Positions 1 to 9,300 of a stretch of DNA of 64,000 bases are shown here, one piece after another. Both the position numbers and the translations under genes were made by a program. The stretch is from Bacteroides sedimenti (lineage in GTDB: Bacteria > Bacteroidota > Bacteroidia > Bacteroidales > Bacteroidaceae), in assembly GCF_040365225.1 (NCBI RefSeq), contig NZ_AP028055.1, forward strand, positions 3,410,001 to 3,474,000. Reading direction: 5' to 3'. The notes below the pieces were generated by a model. It did no database searches. It was not told where the DNA came from and was given only the letters and a program-made list of their open reading frames with translations. Position 1 is the stretch's first letter; the number at the start of each line of letters is the position of its first letter.

Positions 1-363
1 ATATTTTATCCTTTTGTAAATCATGTCTGTTGAGTCCATTTCATCCATAAACTCTTTGCTGACAAAAAGACTCTGAGCGGTGAAGTCGCTGCTGCATTCA
101 CTAAACAAGAGTAAGTGTGAGGAAGAAAGCACTGTTATCGAATTAACTGTTAAGTGATATTCCTTGTAGTTTACGCAAAGTGTTGCAGTTCCAGATAAAA
201 CCAAAATTGCGATAGTGGCATTGATATGTATAGGAGATGAAAGTTGCGATCGTATGTCAATATAGGAAATTGTTACACAGTTTATTTTTTCACGCATTTT
301 ATTCAATTCCGTATCCGATAACTGTAATTCACTGATGCTTTTAATCTGTTTTATACTTATCAT
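1..363 (-). CDS. AraC-type transcriptional regulator, N-terminal part (truncated by window edge)
   Basis: An open frame runs from an ATG at 363 down to base 1 with no stop, giving 121 residues. The start reads MISIKQIKSISELQL, followed by alternating short beta-strand-like stretches such as INATIAILVLSGTATLCVN and YHLTVNSITVLSS. This resembles the cupin-like sensor half of Bacteroides AraC-family regulators. The helix-turn-helix half would lie outside the window, so the family call is inferred. The gene is divergent from the TolC/HlyD/MFS efflux operon, an arrangement in which such regulators often control the adjacent pump. Another cupin-fold regulator is possible. Confidence 0.6.
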   Translation of the reverse strand, partial: MISIKQIKSISELQLSDTELNKMREKINCVTISYIDIRSQLSSPIHINATIAILVLSGTATLCVNYKEYHLTVNSITVLSSSHLLLFSECSSDFTAQSLFVSKEFMDEMDSTDMIYKRIKY

Positions 364-466
364 TAAACTAGTCTTTTAGCTGTAAAGATAACATATTTTT
401 TGCGCCAATGTTCAAATTAAACAAATTTTGGCACATTTCGGATTTTATCTCGTTTGTTGGAATTCC

Positions 467-474
467 TACCTTTG
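467..474 (+). promoter_or_regulatory. Bacteroides-type -7 box for the efflux operon
   Basis: TACCTTTG matches the Bacteroides -7 consensus TAnnTTTG. About 20 bp upstream there is only a T-rich stretch (TTTT at 443-446), not an exact TTTG. Transcription from here would give a leader of roughly 230 nt before tolC. Confidence 0.45.
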
Positions 475-618
475 CACCCGCTTTTAGACCATCTTAGTGT
501 GGGTTCTAATTACATATATTGGGGGTATTGGGCTAATGGATTTATGACTTCTTCAGGATAACAAGTGTTGAGTGTCTTCTTGGTTTAATCTTCTGTTTAT
601 TATTTAAATAAGTGATTT

Positions 619-655
619 GTGATGAGTATGGCATCAAGCCGGAATACTTATTCAC
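619..655 (+). promoter_or_regulatory. Stem-loop in the efflux operon leader
   Basis: GTGATGAGTAT (619-629) pairs with ATACTTATTCAC (644-655) through 11 pairs, with one G-U pair and one bulged T. Inside it GGC (630-632) pairs with GCC (638-640) around ATCAA. A second short pairing, GCCGG (638-642) with CCGGC (655-659), is mutually exclusive with the first, so alternative folds are possible. The structure sits 57-93 nt before the tolC start and overlaps a small ORF at 622-696. Confidence 0.4.
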
Positions 656-696
656 CGGCCCGTTGTGTGTCTAAAAATAATATCTTATTATATTAA
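622..696 (+). CDS. Possible 24-codon leader peptide upstream of tolC
   Basis: ATG at 622 opens a frame of 24 codons starting MSMASSRNTYSP and ending at TAA 694-696, 15 nt before the tolC ATG. It overlaps the leader stem-loop at 619-655. Position, length and overlap with structure fit an upstream regulatory peptide, but no coding signature beyond the open frame is visible and it could be chance. Two even shorter overlapping frames, MDL (536-547) and MTSSG (544-561), lie further upstream. Confidence 0.2.
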   Translation: MSMASSRNTYSPARCVSKNNILLY

Positions 697-711
697 AATT
701 TATTGCATAAT

Positions 712-2031
712 ATGAAAAAAAACATCTGGTTGTTATTAGTAATTCTGTTACACTCCAACGTTAGTTTGCTAACAGCGCAAACCAAACAGTGTTTGAGATT
801 AAGCATTGAAGATATGTTTGGTATGGCTGAGGCAAACAGTCGGAGTATCCTCACTTATGACTTAGCCGAAAAAGAAGCGGAGCAAGCGGTGAAGGTGGCT
901 AAAAATGCACTACTTCCTTCAGTTGATGTATCACTTTCAGCAAGTTATTTGGGAGACGGATGGATTGCAAATCGGAACTTCTCTGACGGAGCGAATGCAT
1001 CAATGCCACATTTTGGAAATAATTTTGCGTTGGAGGCTTCTCAGGTAATATATGCAGGTGGTGCAATATCAAATGCAATAGAGATGTCCAAATTACAACT
1101 TCAGTTGGCAAAACTGGATAAAGAGAAAAATAGGCAGGAGATTCGTTTTTTGTTGGTTGGCAATTACTTGGAGTTGTATAAGTTACGCAATCAGGTAGAG
1201 GTTTATCAAAAGAATATTGAACAGACAAAAAGGTTGTTGGCTGATATCAATGCGAAGCAAAATGAAGGGCTTGCCATTAGAAATGACATCACAAGATATG
1301 AATTACAATTAAAATCCTATGAACTTGCGCTCACACAAATAGAAAATAGCCAGATTATTATCAATAATCAGCTGATTACTGTTTTGGGATTGCCTCAGGG
1401 AAGTGTTATTGATATAGATACAACGATATTGAATAATATGCCAGGTATGGAGGATGAAGCATTGTGGCAACAAGCAGCAGGAGAATTATCTCCAGTTTTG
1501 AAACAAGCAAAATTGGGTATTGAGCACTCTCAAATAAATGAAAAGATTATAAATGCTGAACGTTTGCCGTCCGTTGCTTTGGTTGCTGGCGACCATCTTG
1601 ACGGACCAATCACCATAGAAGTTCCTCCTATAAACAAGAATTTCAACTATTGGTATGTAGGGGTTGGAGTTAAATTTAATATAGCTTCAACCTTTAAAAC
1701 AGGAAAAAAAGCAAAGCTGGCTAAACTTTCAACCCTTAAAGCAATCGAAGGCGAGAAATTGCTTCAGGAAAATATTCAAAATGATGTGAAAGCGGCTCAT
1801 GTACGTTTAGCTGAATCATATACCATTTTTGATACTCAGAAGAAAAGTCTCGAATTGGCTATCCAGAATTATGAAGTAATCAATAACCGCTACCTGAATG
1901 AACTGGCTCTGATTACCGAAATGCTCGATGCCAGCAATTCAAAACTAAGTGCAGAGCTGCAGGTTGCTAATGCACAGATCAATATTCTTTTCAATTATTA
2001 CAGATTGAAAAAGGCCACAGGCAAATTATAA
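712..2031 (+). CDS. TolC-family outer membrane efflux protein
   Basis: The 439-residue product begins at ATG 712; a TTG nine bases upstream adds only two codons before this Met and is not needed. Residues 1-23 form a signal peptide ending LLTAQT. The rest has the duplicated long-helix pattern of the outer membrane efflux (OEP) family, with two halves at about 35-225 and 245-435 and many Asn, Gln and Lys residues in amphipathic helices. TolC-type trimers form the outer-membrane and periplasmic channel of tripartite pumps. It is first in an operon with an HlyD adaptor 25 bp downstream and an MFS transporter, so it most likely serves that pump. The substrate cannot be read from sequence. Confidence 0.9.
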   Translation: MKKNIWLLLVILLHSNVSLLTAQTKQCLRLSIEDMFGMAEANSRSILTYDLAEKEAEQAVKVAKNALLPSVDVSLSASYLGDGWIANRNFSDGANASMPHFGNNFALEASQVIYAGGAISNAIEMSKLQLQLAKLDKEKNRQEIRFLLVGNYLELYKLRNQVEVYQKNIEQTKRLLADINAKQNEGLAIRNDITRYELQLKSYELALTQIENSQIIINNQLITVLGLPQGSVIDIDTTILNNMPGMEDEALWQQAAGELSPVLKQAKLGIEHSQINEKIINAERLPSVALVAGDHLDGPITIEVPPINKNFNYWYVGVGVKFNIASTFKTGKKAKLAKLSTLKAIEGEKLLQENIQNDVKAAHVRLAESYTIFDTQKKSLELAIQNYEVINNRYLNELALITEMLDASNSKLSAELQVANAQINILFNYYRLKKATGKL

Positions 2032-2056
2032 ATAAACTATTTAACATCATAGAATC

Positions 2057-3091
2057 ATGAAGCAGAAAAGAAAAAAGCTAATTAATAATATTGTTATTGT
2101 TCTGATAATTGCTTGCGGAGTTATCTGGGTATGTTCTCGATTTGTTCATCTTGGTAATGTGGAATATACCGATAATGCACAGGTAAAGCAATTGATTGTG
2201 CCAGTAAACTCACGTGTTCAGGGATTCATTAAGAAAATATATTTCAAAGAGAATCAGTATGTCCGTAAAGGTGATACGTTGCTTGTAATTGAAGATTCGG
2301 AATTCCGACTAAGAGTTGCACAAGCAGAAGCCGACTATCAAAACGCTTTAGCCGGGAAAACCGCTATGACTACAACCATTAGTACTACAGAAAACAACAT
2401 ATCTGTATCAGATGCAGGTATTCAAGAAGCTAAGATTCGTATGGATAATGCTGAGCGAGAATATAATCGATATAAGAATCTTTTGGGACAAGGTGCAGTT
2501 ACTAAGCAGCAATATGATAACGTCAAGACAAACTATGATGCATCCAAAGCAAGATATGAATTGCTGGTACGCGAAAAGCAATCAACTGCCCTTGTAAAAA
2601 AGGAACAGACTCATCGTTTGGGGCAGACTTCCGCAGGAGTCAAACTTGCCGAAGCTGCTTTAGGACTGGCAAAGCTCAACCTTTCCTATACTGTTGTTAC
2701 TGCTCCGTGTAACGGAACAACCGGACGAAAGAATATCCAGGAAGGAATGCTGATACAGCCGGGACAAGCTTTGGTGGACTTGGTTGATGAAAACGACAAG
2801 TGGATAATTGCGAACTACAAAGAAACACAAACCGCTAATATACGTTATGGACAAACTGTGGAAATTAAAGTTGATGCAATGCCGGATGTCATATTCAAAG
2901 GTAAAGTCGAATCGATAGCACAGGCTACAGGGGCAAGTTTCTCTCTTTTTCCCCAAGACAATTCGTCTGGCAACTTTGTGAAAGTGGAACAACGAATTCC
3001 TATACGTATAAAGTTTTCCGGAGGGAATAAAACCGAGAATATGAAGCGTCTTCGTGCAGGAATGAATGTTGAATGTGAAGTAAACTATTAA
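2057..3091 (+). CDS. HlyD/EmrA-family membrane fusion protein
   Basis: The 344-residue protein has an N-terminal membrane anchor at about residues 8-27 (IVIVLIIACGVIWV). A lipoyl-like half-motif (VNSRVQGFIKKIYF...VRKGDTL) lies at about 50-80, a coiled-coil hairpin at about 85-200, and the second lipoyl half plus beta-barrel (VVTAPCNGTTGRK...IQPGQALVDLVD) follows. This is the periplasmic adaptor layout of EmrA-type pumps, linking an MFS transporter to TolC. The stop is 6 bp before the MFS gene, so the two are probably translationally coupled. The single anchor and short hairpin fit EmrA better than RND adaptors, which are usually lipoproteins. Confidence 0.9.
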   Translation: MKQKRKKLINNIVIVLIIACGVIWVCSRFVHLGNVEYTDNAQVKQLIVPVNSRVQGFIKKIYFKENQYVRKGDTLLVIEDSEFRLRVAQAEADYQNALAGKTAMTTTISTTENNISVSDAGIQEAKIRMDNAEREYNRYKNLLGQGAVTKQQYDNVKTNYDASKARYELLVREKQSTALVKKEQTHRLGQTSAGVKLAEAALGLAKLNLSYTVVTAPCNGTTGRKNIQEGMLIQPGQALVDLVDENDKWIIANYKETQTANIRYGQTVEIKVDAMPDVIFKGKVESIAQATGASFSLFPQDNSSGNFVKVEQRIPIRIKFSGGNKTENMKRLRAGMNVECEVNY

Positions 3092-3097
3092 TAATCT

Positions 3098-4696
3098 ATG
3101 CATGATATCGGTCCTTTTTCAATCCCGGCCATGCGCTCTTTCGTTCCCGAAAAGTTGAGACCGTGGATAATGATTCTTTTTGCCGTCATCTTTCAACTCT
3201 CGGGAGGGGTCTATCTGGCAACGGTGAGCGAAATGGTAGGTTCTTTGTCATTGATGCGTGAGGATGTTACCATGGCAGGAGCAGCTTCGCTGGTTGGCCT
3301 GGCACTGACTTTCACCATCATGTTCCGGTTGAAATTCCGTTTCTCGTCGAAAGTAGCTCTGCTTACATGTTGTAGTGTAATAATTGCCTGCAATTTGATT
3401 TGTATGCATACCGATAGCGTACCTGTACTTGTTGCAACTTGCTTTGTTGCTGGTGTTTTCAGAATGTGGGGAACGTTTGAATGTAACTCAACCATCCAGT
3501 TATGGATAACGCCTAAAAGAGATCTTTCGATTTTCTTTTGCTACATCAATCTGATAGTGCAAGGGATGATTCAGTTTACCGGATTGGCTGCCATCTATAC
3601 CTCTTTTCTCTCGAAATGGGAGTATATGCACTGGGTGGTTGTTGCATTACTTGGTTTGGTAATGATTGCTACAGTCATCTTATTCAGAACTTACCGGTCA
3701 ATGAAGAAATTACCGCTTTTCGGAATAGACTGGTTAGGTGCTCTTATGTGGGGATTGACCATACTGTGTGTTATTTTTCTATGTATCTATGGAGAGCATT
3801 ATGATTGGTGCGATTCTGAACAGATACAAATGGCAACCATTTTCGGGGTAGTGCTGTTACTCCTTAACTTATGGCGTGCAAAAACGATTCGCCATCCGTA
3901 TATCTCCTTGCCAACATGGAAATTCAGAACGGTATATATTACATTCTTTATATACCTAGTTGTTTTCATCCTGATTTCGCCCATGCATGTTATAGAGCAC
4001 GCTTATATGGAACACATACTTGGTTACGATTCATTGAATGTTATTTCTACCAATTGGATAGTCATTTTAGGAATTGCTACGGCAAGCATCTTTATGTACA
4101 GAACATTTGCTCTTAAAAAATGGAGTTACAAAAGAGCTACCGTTATTGGCTTTTCAGCAATTGTGGCTCACTTGATGATATTCTATTTCATGATCGATTA
4201 CAACCTGCCAAAAGAATCGTTGATTTTGCCCATTTTTTTAAGAAGCTTTGGCTTCATTGTTATTTCAATCTGTTTTCTTACAGCATTGACACAAGTCCCT
4301 TTTAGGTACTTTTGGGAAGCATTGACTATACAAGCCTTTGTAGATGCATGTTTTGGAGAATTCTTCGGAGCAGCAGTACTGGGACGTGCGATGAAATTCG
4401 TAATGGCAAAAAACACCATGCTTTTGGGAGCAAAGCTGGATAACGTTAATGTTGTTGCCAATCAATTGTCAAAAGGAGAACTCTTTGGAGCATTGCAGCA
4501 GCAAGCCTTGATAGTATCAATGAAAGAATTGTACGGCTGGTTACTTATGTTTGGTATATTTTGTTTAGTAGTATTCCTGTTGAAAGAAAGTTCTTTGCGG
4601 CCTAAATTTGCAGTTCATCCTAAATTCAGAACCATCCGTAGGTGGATTAAACATGATTTACGTGAGGATGAAGCAATTGCTAAACAAGATTTCTAA
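3098..4696 (+). CDS. MFS drug transporter, EmrB/DHA2-like
   Basis: This is a 532-residue, strongly hydrophobic protein with about 14 predicted membrane spans and a basic loop after span six (FRTYRSMKKLPLFG). Length and span number fit the 14-span DHA2 (EmrB) group of proton-coupled exporters. The N-terminus (MHDIGPFSIPAMRSF) is short and has no signal peptide. It is the third gene of a tolC-hlyD-mfs operon and would be the inner-membrane component. The classic DHA2 motif C is not obvious by eye, so the subgroup rests on length and operon context. A strong hairpin terminator follows at 4764-4815. Confidence 0.85.
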   Translation: MHDIGPFSIPAMRSFVPEKLRPWIMILFAVIFQLSGGVYLATVSEMVGSLSLMREDVTMAGAASLVGLALTFTIMFRLKFRFSSKVALLTCCSVIIACNLICMHTDSVPVLVATCFVAGVFRMWGTFECNSTIQLWITPKRDLSIFFCYINLIVQGMIQFTGLAAIYTSFLSKWEYMHWVVVALLGLVMIATVILFRTYRSMKKLPLFGIDWLGALMWGLTILCVIFLCIYGEHYDWCDSEQIQMATIFGVVLLLLNLWRAKTIRHPYISLPTWKFRTVYITFFIYLVVFILISPMHVIEHAYMEHILGYDSLNVISTNWIVILGIATASIFMYRTFALKKWSYKRATVIGFSAIVAHLMIFYFMIDYNLPKESLILPIFLRSFGFIVISICFLTALTQVPFRYFWEALTIQAFVDACFGEFFGAAVLGRAMKFVMAKNTMLLGAKLDNVNVVANQLSKGELFGALQQQALIVSMKELYGWLLMFGIFCLVVFLLKESSLRPKFAVHPKFRTIRRWIKHDLREDEAIAKQDF

Positions 4697-4763
4697 ATCC
4701 TTTTAAAGTTAGTATCTCATTTCTTTTTGCAGATTGATAAAAAGGAGAGATCTAAAAAAGTTG

Positions 4764-4815
4764 AATCTCTCAATTCTTCAATAACTTTTTTGAAGAGTTG
4801 AGAGATTGTTTTTAA
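4764..4815 (+). terminator. Intrinsic terminator of the efflux operon
   Basis: A 17-bp stem (4764-4780 with 4791-4807, one G-U pair) with a 10-nt loop is followed by GTTTTTAATAAAA. Almost the same hairpin, in the same orientation, occurs at 20980-21022 at the far end of PUL 1. Confidence 0.85.
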
Positions 4816-4951
4816 TAAAAACGGCTAAGTCCTCTTAATGGCGTTTGACGATAACTCATATTTTAAATTCTCGCTTATTTATGACTTTCAAATGGGAAAT
4901 TTATCCTTTGTTCAGCAAATAAGAGTGAACATATTTATAAAGAAATATGTT

Positions 4952-4980
4952 TTTGTATAACACAAATTAGACTATATTTG
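4952..4980 (+). promoter_or_regulatory. Bacteroides-type promoter upstream of fecR
   Basis: TTTG (4952-4955), a 17-bp gap and TATATTTG (4973-4980) match the -33/-7 consensus of the Bacteroides primary sigma factor, with a slightly short spacer. A transcript from here would read through the repeated element at 5055-5092 into fecR. The region is very AT-rich, so a chance match is possible. Confidence 0.45.
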
Positions 4981-5054
4981 CTTGATAAAGAGTCTTGGAG
5001 ATAGTTGTTTTATATAGAACTTATATTTAATTAAAAATGTATATTGCATTTTTT

Positions 5055-5092
5055 ACATTTTTTATTAGGTATTTTTCTCCTGTAAGTTGTAT
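5055..5092 (+). promoter_or_regulatory. Repeated 38-bp element, copy 1: candidate ECF-sigma promoter of fecR
   Basis: Bases 5055-5092 match 6099-6136 at 29 of 38 positions without gaps. The conserved core is TTTTYTATTAGGTAYTT, and a shared TTGTAT closes the element at the same offset in both. Copy 1 ends 21 bp before the fecR ATG; copy 2 precedes the STN-type susC. The two genes belong to one trans-envelope signalling system, so shared recognition by an ECF sigma factor (candidate: 15866-16426) is the simplest reading. This is inference. Confidence 0.45.
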
Positions 5093-5113
5093 GTACTATA
5101 CATAACTCATAAA

Positions 5114-6082
5114 ATGGACGAAAAAGAGATATATAAATATTTAATAGGGCAAGCAACTCCTGAAGAAGAGAAAGAGTTGTTAAGCTGGCTTGAAGCATCA
5201 TCAGAAAACAAGAAACTGTTTTTTGATATGGAAGCAATATGGAGAGCAAAGCATCAATTTACAGATAAAAATCAACCACTGGAACTTTTTAATTCTCTGG
5301 TTCGAATGAATGAGAATATCGATCAGGCTGAAGCTAAACAAAAGAATATCAGACGTAAAAAACAGAAGAAGCTGATCTATTGGTTTTCTGGAGTTGCTGC
5401 TTCAATACTTGTAACTGCTCTAATTTTAACCAATATTATTGATAAAAATTCTCATATAACATATTCCTATGCTAATTTTTTACCAGATTCAGTTAGACAG
5501 GTTAAACTAAAAGATGGATCTATAGTTTGGCTAAGTTCAAATGCTGTCATCACTTTTTCAGAGAAATTCATGGATAAAGAGAGGCGCGTTAAATTAAAAG
5601 GACTGGCCTTTTTTGAAGTGGAGAAAGACTCTTTGCGCCCCTTTGTAGTTGAAACTGAAGCTTTCAGTGTTAAGGTTCTTGGTACCGCATTTAGTGTTAA
5701 TTCTAATTACTCTAAGAATAAAAGTGAGGCGGTTTTATTGAGAGGGTCGATTCAATTGGAAGATAAGGCCGGCGAGAGCCTGGCCGTTCTTCATCCCGGT
5801 CAACAGGCTCTATATTCTAATACATTGAAGACATTAGAAATAAATGAAATAGATGCTAACTCATATTCTTTATGGAGATTTCACTTAATATCTTTGCCAA
5901 ATGCATCAATTACTGATATTATAAATAGTTTAGAGCACACTTATGGGGTGAAGCTCTCTGTGGATACGGAAAATATTAAACAACATAAATATAATTTCTA
6001 TTATAAGGAACATGATGATCTTAATAATGTTCTTGAACAACTATTCTATCTTACTGGGCAACGAGCCAAAATAACTCATTAA
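5114..6082 (+). CDS. FecR-family anti-sigma factor
   Basis: ATG 5114 starts a 322-residue protein (MDEKEIYKYLIGQATPEEEK); a TTG nine codons upstream lies inside the repeated promoter-like element and is unlikely. Residues 1-80 are the cytoplasmic sigma-binding part. One membrane span follows at about 88-110 (YWFSGVAASILVTALILTN). A periplasmic FecR domain (about 125-225, VKLKDGSIVWLSSNA) and a C-terminal DUF4974 domain (about 255-322) complete it. Such proteins relay ligand binding by an STN-type SusC to an ECF sigma factor. The STN-type susC follows directly, but the sigma gene is about 9.8 kb downstream instead of just upstream, which is unusual. Confidence 0.92.
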   Translation: MDEKEIYKYLIGQATPEEEKELLSWLEASSENKKLFFDMEAIWRAKHQFTDKNQPLELFNSLVRMNENIDQAEAKQKNIRRKKQKKLIYWFSGVAASILVTALILTNIIDKNSHITYSYANFLPDSVRQVKLKDGSIVWLSSNAVITFSEKFMDKERRVKLKGLAFFEVEKDSLRPFVVETEAFSVKVLGTAFSVNSNYSKNKSEAVLLRGSIQLEDKAGESLAVLHPGQQALYSNTLKTLEINEIDANSYSLWRFHLISLPNASITDIINSLEHTYGVKLSVDTENIKQHKYNFYYKEHDDLNNVLEQLFYLTGQRAKITH

Positions 6083-6098
6083 CTTTTTCTAAAAAAAT

Positions 6099-6136
6099 AC
6101 ATTTTCTATTAGGTACTTCTTTCTCTTCAATTGTAT
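6099..6136 (+). promoter_or_regulatory. Repeated 38-bp element, copy 2: candidate ECF-sigma promoter of susC 1
   Basis: This is the second copy of the element at 5055-5092 (29 of 38 identical). It begins 17 bp after the fecR stop and lies about 175 bp before the susC start. The leader after it holds an inverted repeat, GAATTGAA (6152-6159) with TTCAATTC (6186-6193). Having its own copy implies that susC is transcribed independently of fecR. Confidence 0.45.
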
Positions 6137-6309
6137 TAGGGGGGAAGCTCTGAATTGAATTTAGTTATATGCCGGTGTATTAAAGTTCAATTCTTGGTAT
6201 AGTAGTTAATATTAAAATTATAGCCTATGTAGAATAAGTTTAGAAATGAAAAACGGCGATGCCGTAATTAGTTAATTGAAAAACCCTAATCTATTGATTT
6301 AAAATAATA

Positions 6310-9300
6310 ATGTGTTTTATGAAAAACAAATCTAACAACTATGTAATTTTAAAGTTTTTATGTGTTGTACTTTTCTTAGCGTGTTGTGGTTTAAAAGTAC
6401 AGGCATTCTCAAACAATGAACTGCTTAATGATAGTTATAGCGTTCAACTTTCTTTAAAAAATGTAACTCTGAAGAGTGTTATTGATTTATTATCCAAACA
6501 AACTGATGTTGTATTCTCTTATGATAAGTCTTTGGAGACAAGAATTGTAAATGAAGTCTCAATTGATGTAAAAAATCAAAGCATTAATGTGATATTGGAT
6601 AATGTTCTCAAAGGTACCGGCATTAAATATGAGATAAAAGATCATGTGGTTATTCTATTTGATTCAAAAGCTCCTTCTTCCAAATCAAATGGAACTCAAC
6701 AAAAGATTAAAAAAGTTTCAGGTATTATAAAAGACAAAAACGGTGAATCTATTATTGGTGCTAGCGTTAAGGTTAAGGGAGAAAAAGTAGGGACAGTTAC
6801 AGGTATAGATGGTGATTTTTCATTGTCTGTGCCAGGTAATGCTGTTCTAGTAGTTAGCTACATTGGTTATGTAACACAAGAAGTTTCTGTTAGTGGAACA
6901 ACTAGTGTTAACATCACTTTAAATGAAGATTTACACTCTTTGAATGAAGTTGTTGTAACTGCTATGGGTATTAAAAGACAAAAACGGTCTATTGGATACT
7001 CTACAACAGAAGTCGGTGGCGATCAGTTTACTGCATCCCGGGATTTAAACTTAGGAAATGCTTTAAGCGGTAAAATTTCAGGTGTGAGCGTTGCTGGCAA
7101 TGCTACAGGTATAGGAGGTTCTAGCCGTGTAATTATTCGTGGTAATGCATCTTTGGCAGGAAACAATCAACCCTTGTATGTTATTGATGGTGTACCTTTT
7201 GATAATACCAATCAGGGAAATGCTGGAACTTGGGGTGGCATGGATATGGGTGACGGTTTATCAAACATCAATCCGGATGATATTGCAAATGTTCAGGTTT
7301 TGAAAGGGGCTGCTGCATCTGCTCTTTATGGATACCGTGGTGGTAACGGTGCTATTCTGATTACTACTAAATCAGGTACAAAAGATCAGGATGGAATTGG
7401 TCTCGAATTTAATAATAACCTGACATTTAACTCTATTTACGATTACCGTGATTTTCAAAAGACTTATGGCCAGGGAACTCAAGGTATTAAACCAGCTGAT
7501 CAAACTTCGGCTTATCAGACTTATAATTCAAGTTGGGGTTCTAAACTAGATGGTAGCAATTTTGTAAATCGTAATGGTGAAACAGCACGTTATGGTTATA
7601 TTGATAACTGGAAAGATTTCTATCGTACTGGCGTTGACGAAACTGCATCATTAGCAATCAGCGGAAAGAATGATAAAGTTACTTATCGTTTTGGGGTGTC
7701 AAATACATTCTCTCAGGCTAACCTACCTAATGCAGGTTTGAATCAGCAAGGCATTAACATGAACACAGTATATGATATTACCAAGAAATTGCACTTAACC
7801 GTTAATGCCAACTACGTATTCGAGCATGTTAATGGTAGAGCAAATTTATCAGATGGCAATGGTAATACAAATGCGACCTTATTATATTTGGCAAATGCCT
7901 ATGACGTAAGATGGTTAAAAGGAAATAAAGGTGCTGATACCAATGGCACAGAATTACAACCAGGTAACAATGTATACTTTAATAACCCTTACTGGTTGCA
8001 ATATAAAAAAACAAATGAATCAGACAAAAACCGTTTAACAGGGGCAGCAACTCTTCGCTATGATATTACCGATTGGTTATATGCTCAAGGCCAGGTTTCA
8101 AGAGATGGTTATATCCTTTCTTTCAAGCAAGTTCAACCTAATGGAGCTGCTGCCGATCCAAATGGTTATATCCAGGAATACGAAAAGAACTTCTCTGAAA
8201 TGAACTTGAACTATTTAATTGGTGTAAACAAAAAATTTAGTGATTTTTCAGTCAATGCAACAGTTGGTGGCAACAGACAACGTGATATTACTAAACAGTA
8301 TGGTACAAATGGTGGTATTCGTCCATTTGTTATTGGTGGTGTTTATTCTACGTCTAATGTTTCTGCAAATACGCGAACATTTGCTAAAGATTATACTGAA
8401 TATCAGGTGAATTCTGTATATGGTACTGCTGACTTTGGATATAAAGAATGGTTGTTCTTGAATTTTACAGGACGTAACGACTGGTTCTCTACTTTGGATC
8501 CTAAAAATAATCATTATTTTTATCCTTCTGTAAGTTTGAGCTGGATGTTGAGCGATTGTTTTAGATTACCAGAATGGGTAACTACTGCTAAAGTAAGAGC
8601 CTCTTTGGCATCGGCATCTAACGGTACTTCTCCTTATTTGACTTTGTTAACTTATACTATGAACGATTTCACTGTTCAAGGTCAATCAATGGGATATATT
8701 TACAACTCTGATGTACCTAATGCTTTCTTAAAACCGGTTAAAATCAGCGAAAAGGAAATTGGTGCAAATGCTTCTTTCTTTAAAAACCGTTTAGGTTTCG
8801 ATTTTGCTGTTTATGAAAAAAATACAAAGGACGATATTGTTCCTGTTTCAACTAGCCAGACTTCTGGTTTCAGTTCTGCATATCGAAATATCGGTGAGAT
8901 ACGCAATAGAGGCTTTGAATTTATGGTGTTTGGAGTTCCTGTTAGCACAAAAGATTTCTTATGGAACACTTCATTTAATCTTGCATACAATAATAGTGAA
9001 GTTCTTTATTTAGGAGAAGGTGTTAAATCTATAACGATTAATGGAGCACAATCTCGTAGTGGTCAGGCTACTATTCGTAATATCGTAGGTGATTCTTATG
9101 GTCAGATTGTAGGTTACAAATATAAAACTGATGCTAATGGCAAAAGAGTCTATAATCCAGACGGACTTCCTGTAAGATCTGATGATGTTGAAGTGCTTGG
9201 TGACGGTGTTTATAAATGGACAGGTGGTTTCCACAATGATTTCTCTTATAAGAATTTTACATTGTCATTCTTACTTGATTTCAAATTAGGTGCTAAGCTG

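Noticed and set aside
4764..4815. Hairpin as a riboswitch of fecR
   Set aside because: It has a simple perfect stem with a T-rich tail at the end of the efflux operon and a near-copy at the end of PUL 1, so it is a terminator.
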